64,000 nucleotides of DNA from Malus domestica (Eukaryota; Streptophyta; Magnoliopsida; Rosales; Rosaceae). The position numbers were made by a program, and so were the translations under genes. The DNA lies in NCBI RefSeq assembly GCF_042453785.1, contig NC_091670.1, positions 40,807,501-40,871,500 on the forward strand, given 5' to 3'. Below are positions 1 through 10,368 of the stretch, piece by piece (position 1 is the first letter of the stretch; each line of letters begins with the position of its first letter). The notes under the pieces are model-generated. The model ran no database searches. It was not told where the DNA came from and saw only the letters and a program-made list of their open reading frames with translations.

Positions 1-130
1 CATCCATTTTTACTTCTTACACACTCTTCTCAAATTTCAGTAGTCAAACCGAATGAATTGAAAAAGATCATGAATAAAAATTAACAAGGGTATATGAGAA
101 GTAAAAATGGGTATGTGAATAACACTACCC
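1..130. mobile_element. Short foldback MITE, cut by window edge
   Basis: The left end of the window carries a foldback of about 130 bp. 'catttttacttctta' near the start mirrors 'gaagtaaaaatgggtatgtg' near the end, with the core 'gaatgaattgaaaaagatca' between them. Related copies lie at 7013-7152 and 49863-50010, where 8-9 bp target-site duplications are visible. From 131 to 597 I see only AT-rich DNA without a gene. Confidence 0.6.
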
Positions 131-597
131 CTCTCTTATTGTAACTATTTTCAAACTCTCATTTCCTTTTTTTGCACTACTCCTTTTATTTTCATGCCTT
201 GATTCTCTTTTGACTTATTCCTTCAATATCTAGAAATTAAGAGAGAAATGTAGGAAGAAATAAGAGTGCGGAAATCACTTCTCTTTATATAAGAATTAGG
301 AGATAAATGTTACCATCAGACCCTTTAGAAAATGACAAAATGCAATACAATTATACACATGGTGTTGGAGGCACCCCGGCCTCTCTAAAAGCACTAAGAT
401 TTCATTTACAAAGTTTCATAAACTACAAGCTTAAGTGACCAATAATATCAACTAATCCCTTTTTATATACATGTAAGAATTAAATGCAGCGATCCAGACC
501 AAAGAACTCAAAAAATGATCATCTTATGCATCAAAATTAGTACTAGCGCCCTAGCCAGCACAAATATATACGAAAATGAAGGATGCATGTTAAATTC

Positions 598-1206
598 TTA
601 TCTTTTACCACGAAAAACGATCTTACCCTCGGCATCTTCTTGCATGATGGATAACACTTCATCGGGAGGAATATGCTGCCAAATTTGAGGCTTTCCAGAA
701 CAATGTCCCAATTTCGCAAACTTATCAGCGGCCCTGTTGCCTTCTCTATAAATATGAGTCAGGACGCAGTTGTTAATCTCCGGTATGATCAAGTTTATGT
801 GACTAATCTGCCTTTGTGCCTCTGCGCATCGAATCTGCCTCCTCTGCGCTATAATCTGAAGCAATGTCTTTGCGTCTCCTTCGAGCCACACTTCGCTCCA
901 ACCATTTTCCAACACCAACTCAAGGCCTCTTCTGAGTGCAGCCAGTTCCGCAATGATGCTGTTGGCCTTTCCTATGGATTCAGCATAACCAAGTAGGAAC
1001 TCGGCCTTGTGGTTTCTGAACAGCCCTCCAATGCTAGCCTTTCCCACTTCGGGTTTGGAAGATCCATCAAAGTTCAGTTTAGTCCAACCAATTTTCGGTT
1101 TTTCCCATGACACCGGAATTGACTCCTTGTGCAAACTCCCGAATAGGCAAACCGGACGTTGTTGTATTAGTTTTTCGAACCTCAAAATCTTATTGAAAGC
1201 TAACAT
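598..1206 (-). CDS. RNase H-like domain protein (RVT_3 type), single exon
   Basis: Intact 202-aa frame with a real ATG. The body is an RNase H fold of the plant RVT_3 class, which cleaves RNA in RNA-DNA hybrids. All four expected acidic residues can be placed: Asp in 'KLNFDGSS' (about residue 47), Glu in 'IAELAAL' (about 87), Asp in 'WLEGDAKTLL' (about 110) and Asp in 'NRAADKFAKLG' (about 160). This domain is the C-terminal module of many plant LINEs, but it also exists as free-standing host genes. No reverse transcriptase or zinc knuckle precedes it here, and the flanks show no LINE sequence. I cannot tell a domesticated gene from a recently truncated LINE 3' end. The C-terminal extension after the domain (about 25 residues, acidic then basic) is unassigned. 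Confidence 0.65.
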   Translation of the reverse strand: MLAFNKILRFEKLIQQRPVCLFGSLHKESIPVSWEKPKIGWTKLNFDGSSKPEVGKASIGGLFRNHKAEFLLGYAESIGKANSIIAELAALRRGLELVLENGWSEVWLEGDAKTLLQIIAQRRQIRCAEAQRQISHINLIIPEINNCVLTHIYREGNRAADKFAKLGHCSGKPQIWQHIPPDEVLSIMQEDAEGKIVFRGKR

Positions 1207-1955
1207 TTTAAAGTATATATTTACTTCTTCCTAAAAACTATTTTAATTAAACATATTGCAGTGTTTAGCAAAACCGACATTACATGAAATGAAGAGAAAA
1301 ATGATAAGTAGGGGAATGAGTTTTACACAACAAAAGGAAGACGAAGAGGAAGTCGAAACGTTTCTTAATGCTAAAGTTATGAATCTATATTAGTGCCCTT
1401 AATCCTTTGGAACATAAGAAACTATTGCTTCACGTAACCATGCATTGAAGGAGTTGGAGTTGAGAGAAGGCAAGGTATAGGGTTTACAACAAGGCAGCGT
1501 TTAATTAATAATATACGAGTTTCTTGACACACGCGTGAATACTTAGATGACGAAAAATGGCTAGAGAGGTTTTATTCAAGAACTCTCAAACACATTATAA
1601 TGTTTATCCAGACATTTTCATGGGATTTGATATTGAAAATTGATGAGTTTTGTTGATAAAGTGCATGCTATGATATTAACATATATGCACGAAGAACTTG
1701 AGATGAACCGTTAAATGGTAACTGTAAAAACACCGATTTTATCCTAATGGGATAAAAACTGCAAATTTAACTGTATTTTATCCATAAAACTAGTGGGAAC
1801 TCCGAAAAGTAAGAATGCTTAAATTTAATTAGGGTATTTTCAGGAAATGAGAGGACAAAAATGAAAAGAAAAAAAAACTCAAGGGCTGACGAGATATAGA
1901 GAAAGCATTTAATGCGGTGTTAACTTTGGTCAACTGTGATTCAGATGATCAAATT
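1207..1955. other. Intergenic, no gene seen
   Basis: AT-rich spacer between the RNase H-like gene and the first complete MITE. No ORF with recognisable content and no clear repeat structure were found. Confidence 0.5.
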
Positions 1956-2153
1956 GGATTGAGATCCTCAAGGGATCTCACACTCCAGAGTCCGCAAATC
2001 GAACAATTCGGATTGTTCAAGAGAGAGATATATGAACGTTCGAGAGAGATTGTATGTGAAGTGAGTCAGTGAAATGGGCTAATAGGGGACAACATATTTT
2101 AAATTAAACGGTCTGAAATGCTTGATCTGTTGGCTCCCAAGCTGATCTCAATC
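1956..2153. mobile_element. MULE-type MITE, 198 bp, 10-bp TSD
   Basis: The ends are inverted: 'GGATTGAGATCC' on the left and 'GATCTCAATC' on the right. A perfect 10-bp direct repeat 'tgatcaaatt' flanks it at 1946-1955 and 2154-2163. The size and TSD length match the copies at 8801 and 30828. Ten-bp TSDs point to Mutator-like mobilisation. Confidence 0.75.
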
Positions 2154-2514
2154 TGATCAAATTAGTTGCCTACAGTTGCCCTTGTTGCGCGGTAGAGAGT
2201 CAATGACTGGGTCAACGAAATTTCCTGCCTATTTGCAGCTTAGTTACAGTAAGATCTGTGTATAATGTTTGGCCGCAATATATCTTCATGTCACACTACA
2301 TATCTATCTCTCATTCAAGTAAGAATAAAAGTTCTACAAATCAATGACATGAAAAGTTCTGGCTTTTTAAACAAGGCATATCAAACTACACACCCAAAAC
2401 AAATCATTTACACGGTTGCAATTCGCAGTTCCTAATCGTTTTTCAATTCATCGGAAGGACGAAATTAGTATTCAAACGAGCAACTTTATTTCTTCAATCC
2501 CACACTTTTGCTCC

Positions 2515-4869
2515 TTAGAATTTTTCCTTACCAATGAGCCACAACCAGTCAAGGCAAACCCCTGCAAATATGCCTCCCAAAAGAAACAGAACAAGTATAT
2601 TTCCCAAGGCATTTTGCTCAGGTCCCTGCAAATCAAACAACCAGAAATTAATTTTGATTTGATTTAATCAGAAACCATGAAAACATAAATTATATTCGGA
2701 ACAGGTTACGTACGTTGTAGCCTTTCGGTGCCACTGTCATGACACAGACAGTGAGATAACCATTTGTTAATCCTAAGATTGATGTCAGCAAGATCATCCA
2801 CCCTTGGTCAGCGTACTTTCCTGTGAAGTAGTACGCTGGAACGAAGAGGAAACGCAATAGGATTGCAATCAGGAGACCCTTTCTGGACTCGATCTTCAGG
2901 CATTTGATGAGGGGTATGTATCGCGATATCAAATCCAACACATTGTACATTGCAACCAGGACAAGGGGATACCTGAGAGAGTTTTCAAAAGGCAACCGTA
3001 CCAGAGTATATCAGATTACGAGGCATGCCTAGAGAACAAGCGTTTAAAATATGAAAGGAATCGAAACTTACCATGTCCCCAACTGGTGATTTCCGGTATT
3101 TTCGTATATGAAACCAGGGAAGATTGATAATGTCAGCACATATATCAGAAACAAGTCAAGGCAAAAATCTATATTCTGCTTGAATATCTGCATAGTGCTC
3201 AATCGAGTTGGAACTACTTTGGCATCGTTTGAGACCTGCGATAAATTTAGAAAGGTTTTTAGTAATTGGATATCCGAGCAGATCCTCAAGAACAGGCATC
3301 ATCAGAGTTTAAAGAAAGGTTCAATACTTCTATGTCTGCTTGTGTTTGGACTCCAGCAGCAGCAAGATCGGCGGTTACAGTTTTAGAGCCTTCGGAAGCT
3401 GCCTTTGAGCGGTAGTACTTCACTATAGGCAATCTCGGGAAGTAAAATGCATATAGAAGAATACAGAGAAACTCGGTGAATGTGGAAATTGTCAGGAACA
3501 ACACTGTAAAAGATCAGTCACACAAGAAATTATCACCGACCAAGGAACTGAAAGTATCCTTCAGAAAGTATTATTACGCTAGCTTCAGAAAGCAGCTTAA
3601 TATGGAATCTGCTTCGCCACCTAATGTGTATATTGTTTTCCTACAAAACTCAAATCCACTTCCTCGGCTTTGACACATACGACCACAATATAAGAAGAAG
3701 CATATGAATATATATCAACCACCCGAACTGTCTATATGTAAAGGAAATTGACATACTCGTCCCCTTGCGAAGACCATCATGAGACTTCTCAAAGGCAGCT
3801 TTTGTCATCAGCCGCAAGCCGGAGGTTAGAGCGCCTGATGCAGCCAAACCCGCAAAGAAGGACTGCAGAAGCAGAACACTAAATTACAAACAGAAGTTGT
3901 CATAAACGTTAAACAACTGTGAAAAATAACTAACCTGGATGAATTCAGGACGCATCAACGACAGGTCCCCGACCATTCCACCTTGAACGTGGGCATCTGC
4001 AACCCCAAATGCAGCAACACATGCGCATATACCGATATAAGGTCCAACTCCTCCGCCCGCAGATGTGGCTACATCCACCTATTTACAAAGTTGAAAGTGA
4101 AGTTAATTGATCGAAAGCAACAGAAAACTTGTAACAGAATAGAGAGCAGGATTTACTTACAATTATAAGCATCAAGGTAGCGAGGAAGAAGAGAGCATAT
4201 CCAATTAAATTCCGCTTTCTGGTGTCAACCTTTGCTTCATGGTATGCAAGTGTTGCCATTGTTATAAATGCAAACGGTTGATAAACAAGGGTGAGAACCC
4301 GCGATGGATGGTAAGTCTACGAAAACAAATTTCCATCAGACTTTTCAAGACTTCCCTTTTTATTTGCAAACAACCCAAAGGGAAAATAAATACGAAAATA
4401 AAGTTCAAAACTTTTCCATAGCCCAGCAACTTCAAGCCTAATTCACTTAATCTGAAAAGATCATTTGTAGCTCTTACCGGAAACAAGTTATAGTAGTAAT
4501 CACCTATGGTGAGCATACTGTTCCAAGCAACAAGGGATCCCAGCCCCAGGAACCAACAAACTGCTAAAGCTTTATACTGTCCCTGCTTGTTGCAACAATT
4601 CAAAATTCAAAACATATCAGATATCACAATTCAATTGGAAAAGAGTTAAAAAAAAATGAAAACCCCCTAGAGTAATAGAAGGTGAGCATCCAACGCTCAC
4701 GCGGATAGCCTGCTTTGATACCATAATCGCAAAACCAATTTTCCGAGGTGGGATTTGCACTCTCAACAGAAATTTCAATGCCTAAATCAATTTGAGGAAA
4801 CAAAAGTCCAATGCTTTCAGCACAAACCTCAAGCTTTAATGGAGCCCTGGTTCCATTTTCCTCAATCAT
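2515..4869 (-). CDS. ENT3-like: Equilibrative nucleoside transporter, ENT3-like
   Basis: Nine exons join to a 420-aa protein: 4828-4869, 4478-4582, 4161-4316, 3935-4078, 3757-3862, 3328-3503, 3072-3235, 2714-2972 and 2515-2625. All introns are GT-AG and all phases agree. ENT proteins are eleven-helix carriers that move nucleosides across the plasma or vacuolar membrane, in plants often with protons. Landmarks are 'GLGSLVAWNSMLTIGDYY' in helix 1, 'YHPSRVLTLVYQPFAF', 'FGVADAHVQGGMVGDLS', 'FFAGLAASGALTSGLRL', the cytoplasmic loop 'KYYRSKAASEGSKTV', and a conserved end 'WLWLIGKEKF'. The length equals that of Arabidopsis ENT2-8. The start at 4869 gives 14 residues before 'GQYKALAVCWFLG', as in relatives. 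An in-frame ATG at 4914 would add 15 residues. A six-codon upstream ORF overlaps the chosen ATG. Family assignment is firm; the paralogue number is a guess. Confidence 0.93.
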
Positions 4870-4882
4870 GGCTGCTTCCCAT
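4862..4882 (-). promoter_or_regulatory. uORF overlapping the ENT start codon
   Basis: A six-codon frame (M-G-S-S-H-D-stop) begins 13 nt before the ENT ATG and ends 7 nt past it in another frame. If the transcript starts upstream of 4882, a scanning ribosome could be diverted here. It does not matter if translation starts at 4914. Confidence 0.4.
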
Positions 4883-4914
4883 GTTTCAGAAACACACAAA
4901 GTTAGACACTTCAT

Positions 4915-6480
4915 ATATGACTACTGTTGTAAACAGTCAACTTGAAATACATTAAAAACGCAGATACCAGTATGTAAATAATCAAATATGCATATACTGG
5001 TCATTACCTGCTCAGATTCTTGAAGCTGACTTGAATATGCAACTGGGTTTTCAATAGTATATACCTTCACTTTTCCAGAAGATTAAAAAAAAATTAAAAA
5101 GATAAAATCTGGATGGAGGTTTTGACCTCTGTTCAAACCAGAACTATATATATATATATGCATGGAAAATCATAAACAATTGAGTTGTATTATTATATAA
5201 AACGATTACAGCGCCGACAACCTTAAAGATTCACATGGGCACAGAAAAAAGGATATGAGATTATGTATTTGCGAGGAATCTGATGGAGTTTTGATTCGAC
5301 TGCATAGTAATCTGAAAGCAAGAATCAAAGCAGGCTGTGGAATTGAAAGCCAAAAAGGATTCTCCTTTTTTCCGAATAATTTGATTCTGATTGTGATTGA
5401 AGATTACAACTTATCTAAATAAGTTACTCTGAAGGTATCTTAACCTATGAAAAATAAGATTTTTAACGAAAGTAGGTTAGGATAATGTAGTAGAATCTTA
5501 AACCAATAATGTAACGTAGTATTTCAATTTGACATAGATAATAAATTCTTAGAATGCGGTTAGAATAATATAGCGGGATCGTAAACTAATAATACAAAAT
5601 AATAGAATCCAATGCCACGTAAATAAGTCTCTCTACTTAATGGTTGACCAATAGTTTGAAAGCAGATACCTAGAGCAGATCCAATAGTTTGAAACCGATA
5701 CAGTCCGGTGCCGTTTTGGTTGAAGATCGCCTTTCAATTTGAAAAGAAACAGCTGTACTTTAAAACATGCATCCCATTTGTACACGAACACATAATTTAA
5801 ATTTGTGAATATTTTATAATAAATATAAGAAAATCAATCTAAATTGCTAAGAAATCTGAAAGGAACTTTTGTTTTTGGACGAAATCCGAAAGCAACATCA
5901 TATTTGCCATCCACATAGTAAAATTGTAAAATACAATATGATTTAGGTTTATGGAAATAGAAACGTGAGCTGGCATAAATTATATATGATGCTAAACTCA
6001 ATGTAGAATATGAACGCTCGAATGAACTATTATCATACTCGTTGTTTTAATCAATAAAATTATAACTCTTGAAGCGGGAGTACTATTCTCTTCTCTTCTC
6101 TCTCACCACGTATTATTATTTTGTAATATTATGTGGCATGTGACCGTCACACTAAACAAATACTTTTGTCTCTTTTTCTCCCTCTCCCTCACCAAGTATT
6201 CTTTTTCGATTAATACGTTAAAGGATGAAGAGATCCATATGGTAGTGCATTAAGCATCGGATCTAATGAGCTCATTAATCACGTTTAACCAATGTATAAA
6301 AAACGTTTAGTAGACTTCACAATAAGTTTCAATAATTGTAGACTTGTTAAAAAAAATCGCTTGAATTTGCTACAATTAACCGTTTTTCAAAAATTGAGTG
6401 AATGTGATACGAAAATTGCATACTATTATAATTTAAACTTTTTTTTTTTTAGTACATCGATATTTTTACACTAGAGGAAT
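4915..6480. other. ENT upstream region, no gene seen
   Basis: AT-rich DNA upstream of the ENT gene. It holds a short (TA)n run near 5146-5157 that could serve as or near a TATA region, and nothing else I can name. The ORFs here are short and of low complexity. Confidence 0.5.
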
Positions 6481-6485
6481 GAAGA

Positions 6486-6665
6486 GTTCGGCTAAGCCAC
6501 ACAACGGGCAACCTAATTTGGTATCAAATTGTTTAATAGATTAGACATTTTCTGGGTTCGATTTCTGGTACTGGTGAGTCGCACAATAATGACTAGGAAA
6601 ATGTTGAAATGTCTTTGTGAATCTTTTCAGTCTATAAAAAGTGGACTGGCATGACGAAACCACCA
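6486..6665 (+). mobile_element. Decayed tRNA-derived SINE-like fragment
   Basis: The stretch contains 'gggcaacctaatttggtatc' followed by a box-B-like 'GGGTTCGATTTC' near 6552. These elements belong to a tRNA-derived SINE family common in eudicots. The copy is degenerate and its ends are not defined. Confidence 0.35.
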
Positions 6666-7012
6666 ATTAGTTTTTTTTAGAAGAAAGAAAAAAAAAAGAA
6701 GACTTTGACACTTGAGATACATCACCATAAAACAACCAAGAATCTCTCATCTTTAGTTGGGGCTTGACGTTGGGTGACATTTTTATTTATAAAAGGTGGA
6801 ACCATAAATTGAGGAGCCACTAAAAGCTTGAAGAATAAATTGAGGAGTCACTAAAAGCTTGAAGAAAGGTTTCAAGAAAATTGACAATTGAGATTGGGCA
6901 GTGGGGTGATCGTCCTCAGTCCTCGCCAACTTCTTGTTTCGTTTCCATTGGACCAATGATGCTTCCCCAAATCAAAATCCAAACCTCACTTTTCAAAATC
7001 GAATATCATATA

Positions 7013-7152
7013 GGATAGTGTTATTCACACACTATTTTTTACTTTTCACACATCTCTCTCAATTTTCTATTGTCGGATCGAATAAATTGAAGAAGATCGA
7101 TAACAAAAAATTAATGTTGGAGGTAAAAATAGTTGTATAAATAGCATTATCC
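7013..7152. mobile_element. Short foldback MITE, 9-bp TSD
   Basis: A 140-bp foldback with ends 'GGATAGTG' and 'GCATTATCC', flanked by the perfect 9-bp repeat 'tatcatata' at 7004-7012 and 7153-7161. Same family as 1-130 and 49863-50010. Confidence 0.75.
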
Positions 7153-7595
7153 TATCATATAATGGCACAGTTGACTGACGTAATCAGCTGACTAATGAGA
7201 CTACTGCCTTTTAGCTATTGTGTGTGTGCACACACAATCTTTAGGAGAAGGGATCTCCATTTTTTAAAAATGGAAATTTGTTGTGGGGTTTAAATCACAT
7301 CGAAGTTCAACGATCCGAACAATATATTTTTGTAATTGTACCTCATAGATCATTCTTGCAAAATATTGACTAAATCGGAAATATTTGATGTATCTAATTG
7401 AGTTCACAAAAACTAATAAAATTTTATCGTGACAATTAAACAAACAAGTAGTTTCAGATTGAAATGAATTTTTGCAAGAACGATCTATGAATCGAGACTT
7501 ACAAAATAAACAGTTTAGATTGTTGAAATTCAATATAGAGTGAGTTCCATAATTAATATCCAATTTTTTTTTAAATGGGAATCCCTTCTTAAAGG

Positions 7596-7641
<46 letters not shown>

Positions 7642-7916
7642 TGGTAAGGCCAGGCCCACTAAATGAAATGAAAAGGCACCTTGGTAGTGGAATGGGATAC
7701 ATAATCTAGGCCAAGCCCAGCCCATAATAAAAAGGCCGCAATAAGCAAAGCCCTGATCGCAAAGTGGAGATCCTCAAAGCTCATTCATTGCCCTCCACTA
7801 CAAAATCTGGAAACAATCAAACAATTCCAATCATCTCTCACATTTAGTGGTAAGACTCCAGAAAAGGCCTCTAAAAAGCCATTTTCTGTGAACAAGAGTT
7901 GGGTTCTTAAGTGAGA
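7153..7916. repeat. Foldback repeat and (GA)n microsatellite
   Basis: 7290-7580 is a diverged foldback of the type seen at 22493-22820 (arms contain 'atagatcattcttgcaaa' and its complement). 7597-7636 is a (GT)n/(GA)n microsatellite. The long minus-strand ORF here is a by-product of these repeats. Confidence 0.45.
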
Positions 7917-8150
7917 TGTTCCTCGGTAGTTTAGTGGTAAAGCGGTCGGCTGTTATTAATTAGAAGATGAACCGACTACTAACGCTGGCCGCCAAATATT
8001 GGCATTCGATAGGTAGAGTTTCTGATGCGGCACGAAGTAAAGGATTAGTAAATCCTTAAAGGATCGATAATCTGGAATCCCTCATTTATTAAAGTAATCC
8101 CAAGGGATAAAAAAAAAGGCGACCAGAAGCCAACAGGGTTCCCACTTTGT
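7917..8150 (+). pseudogene. Organelle tRNA-Asn-like fragment
   Basis: 'tcctcggtagtttagtgg' continuing to 'gcggtcggctgtta' closely resembles the 5' half of plastid trnN-GUU (D-arm and anticodon stem with GTT). The 3' half does not follow, so it cannot fold as a tRNA. It may be the edge of an old plastid or mitochondrial DNA insert; I could not identify the following 200 bp. Confidence 0.35.
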
Positions 8151-8800
8151 AAGGGTTCGGGACAGTTCATCTATCAATTTTTTAGAGTAAAATCCCAAAA
8201 GATAATTTTGATTAACTGATAATTGATTATTACAATTGAAACATCCAGATACTTAAATGAAGAATTTAAGGATCATAACTTCTTGGACCAACTCAACCAA
8301 CTTTGGTAATTTAAACAAAATTAATTGGATGACAATTCAAAGGTCTGCTTTTTATTACGAAAATTAAAATTATGACGTCGTTCCCTTTCTGAAACTGTAT
8401 TAAGGACTCAAATCAGTGCTCGAACGTCAAATTTACAAATTATCACTACGTGATTTGTCTTCCGACGATCCAGTTCCTTTTTATTCCATTCCACTATTTG
8501 TTCAACATCGGTTCCTGGTTTTCTTGATGGTAGTGCCGGTGCACTATCCCTAAACGTCTCTTTCTCCAAAAGGTTTGCTTCTCTAAAAGGTGAATTGCCA
8601 CCGCCCAAGTTATACATTACCATAAACGTCCCTTTAATCATTCCAACTTGATAAGTGACAAAGACTCATATCCTATTAATTAATACCTGATTTATACACT
8701 TTGACCTTTTCCTTTCCTACCCAACGACATAAAATAATAGCTCAAATTTTGCTTCCACTTTAAGAAAGGGGGACAATATGATTTCAAGTCTTATTACTGG
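8151..8800. other. Intergenic, no gene seen
   Basis: A 77-codon minus-strand frame at 8408-8641 matches nothing I know and has no intron-exon context. The rest is AT-rich spacer. Confidence 0.4.
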
Positions 8801-9000
8801 AAAGGGATCCTTTCCGCTCCCTTTCACCAAATTCACCTAATCAATCAATCCGGACTCTTGAAATTTGATCAAACGGTTACAAACATAGAGCATCTTAAAA
8901 AGGTATAATAATTTTAGTCGTTTGATTAAATTTCTAAGGCCCGAATTAGATGATTGGGTGGATTTGGTAGAATGAATCAGGAGGAGAGGATCCCTTTCCC
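8801..9000. mobile_element. MULE-type MITE, 200 bp, 10-bp TSD
   Basis: The inverted ends 'AAAGGGATCCTTTCC' and 'GGAGAGGATCCCTTTCCC' enclose a self-complementary core. The perfect 10-bp repeat 'ttattactgg' flanks it at 8791-8800 and 9001-9010. Confidence 0.8.
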
Positions 9001-9743
9001 TTATTACTGGCCATGAGTTTGCCCTATTTTCACTTAGTTAAAACAAGTATTAAGTTCGATTAAGACGAATGCATGACAATATATATTTATAGTGAATTCA
9101 ATTTTAAATTGAGATTCATATAACTATTTATGAGTGAGTTAACAACTCGTTTTAAAATATATTTATAAGTATCAAATCGATAGTTGAATTTGTTTTAGAT
9201 ATATATATGGACAGTCAATAACATGATTATTATGTCAAGGGGATATTACACATCAGATTCCTGTTTAAATGAGGACTCAACTACGTCATCGTGACCTCGA
9301 CGCTATGAATTTTAAGTTTCTCGTATGATATTACATGATTAATTTTACATTGTCAAGTTCACGTATCAGTTGCATACAAGTTCATTGAGTCAAGTACCCC
9401 ACAAGGCCGACGTTGGACCCACCAGTCACCCAGAACATCAAACACTCCAATGATTGGACAGTGAGGGGTTCGACGATGCAAGCCGGTTGGCGTAGCAAAG
9501 TCCCGTGGCCACGGGACAAAATGGTGACAAACAGGCCGGTTGCCTCTGACAATGCGATAACGACACCTGGACCCGTATACCTGGTCTTTTAAGGCATTTT
9601 CCCACCACCTCGCGCTCCCACCTTCCTTCCTTCCTCTCCACCTTGCTCGCCCAACTCCGCCGTCTGCTCTCTCACCTCCCGCCAAGTTAATTCCTTTTTT
9701 TTTTTTTTGTTGTCCAAGATACCTTTTGTATCTGGTAGACTAC

Positions 9744-9923
9744 GAGCTTGTTTGAAAAGTGTTTTTAATCGACTGAAACGTTTTTAGAAAAAAAATACTT
9801 TTGAGTTTCAAAATGCACTTTAAGTGTTTTTCACAATTAATTTGTATTTTTACCAAAGTTTGATTTCCAAAAACATTATCTCAAAAACATTTTTAATCAA
9901 TAAAACGCTTTTCAAACGAGTTC
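9744..9923. mobile_element. PIF/Harbinger-type MITE
   Basis: Ends 'GAGCTTGTTTGAAAAGTG' and 'CTTTTCAAACGAGTTC' are inverted. The flanks 'tac' and 'tat' fit a decayed 3-bp TSD. Relatives at 31768 and 57407 have clean TTA/TAA duplications. Confidence 0.65.
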
Positions 9924-10368
9924 TATATGCAGTATCATCAACCAAACATGACGAGAGAGTAACAGCATCACAGAACGAAGGAAAAATAAAGACGAATATA
10001 TCATTTTTCAATGGCAACTGGTTAATTAATTTATACCCTACTCAATTAGCTAAATTAGGTGAAAAAAAAGAGAGAGGAGAATATAGTAAGCGGGGCCCAG
10101 CAAAGAAGGTGAAAAAGAGATCTAACGGCTAGATATCATGGTCAATTAATTATTTATCTAAGATCTAACGGCTAGGAAATGCGATAAATAAAATATTCCG
10201 GGTCAGGCAAGCGTCTGTGACGCACCCATCCGTCACAGACATCCAAATCTCCCTCTATTTCCGCTCCCAGACATTCCTCAACGTCTGCAACTCCAACTCG
10301 ATACACCAAAAGCTGACCCCTTCACAACTTTTTGTTGCGGAGAGCATAGTTCGTATCGCCCTCGGATA
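9924..10368 (+). promoter_or_regulatory. Promoter and 5' UTR region of the PB1 gene
   Basis: Two copies of 'agatctaacggctag' lie 60 bp apart (10117 and 10160). An AT-rich 'gataaataaaatatt' near 10183 could serve as a TATA element. A CT-rich, GC-richer leader follows from about 10240 to the ATG at 10369. The start site is not proven. Confidence 0.4.

Noticed and set aside
9359-9685. 108-codon minus-strand ORF
   Set aside because: Arg/Gly-rich frame without recognisable motifs or exon context, overlapping another frame of similar length.
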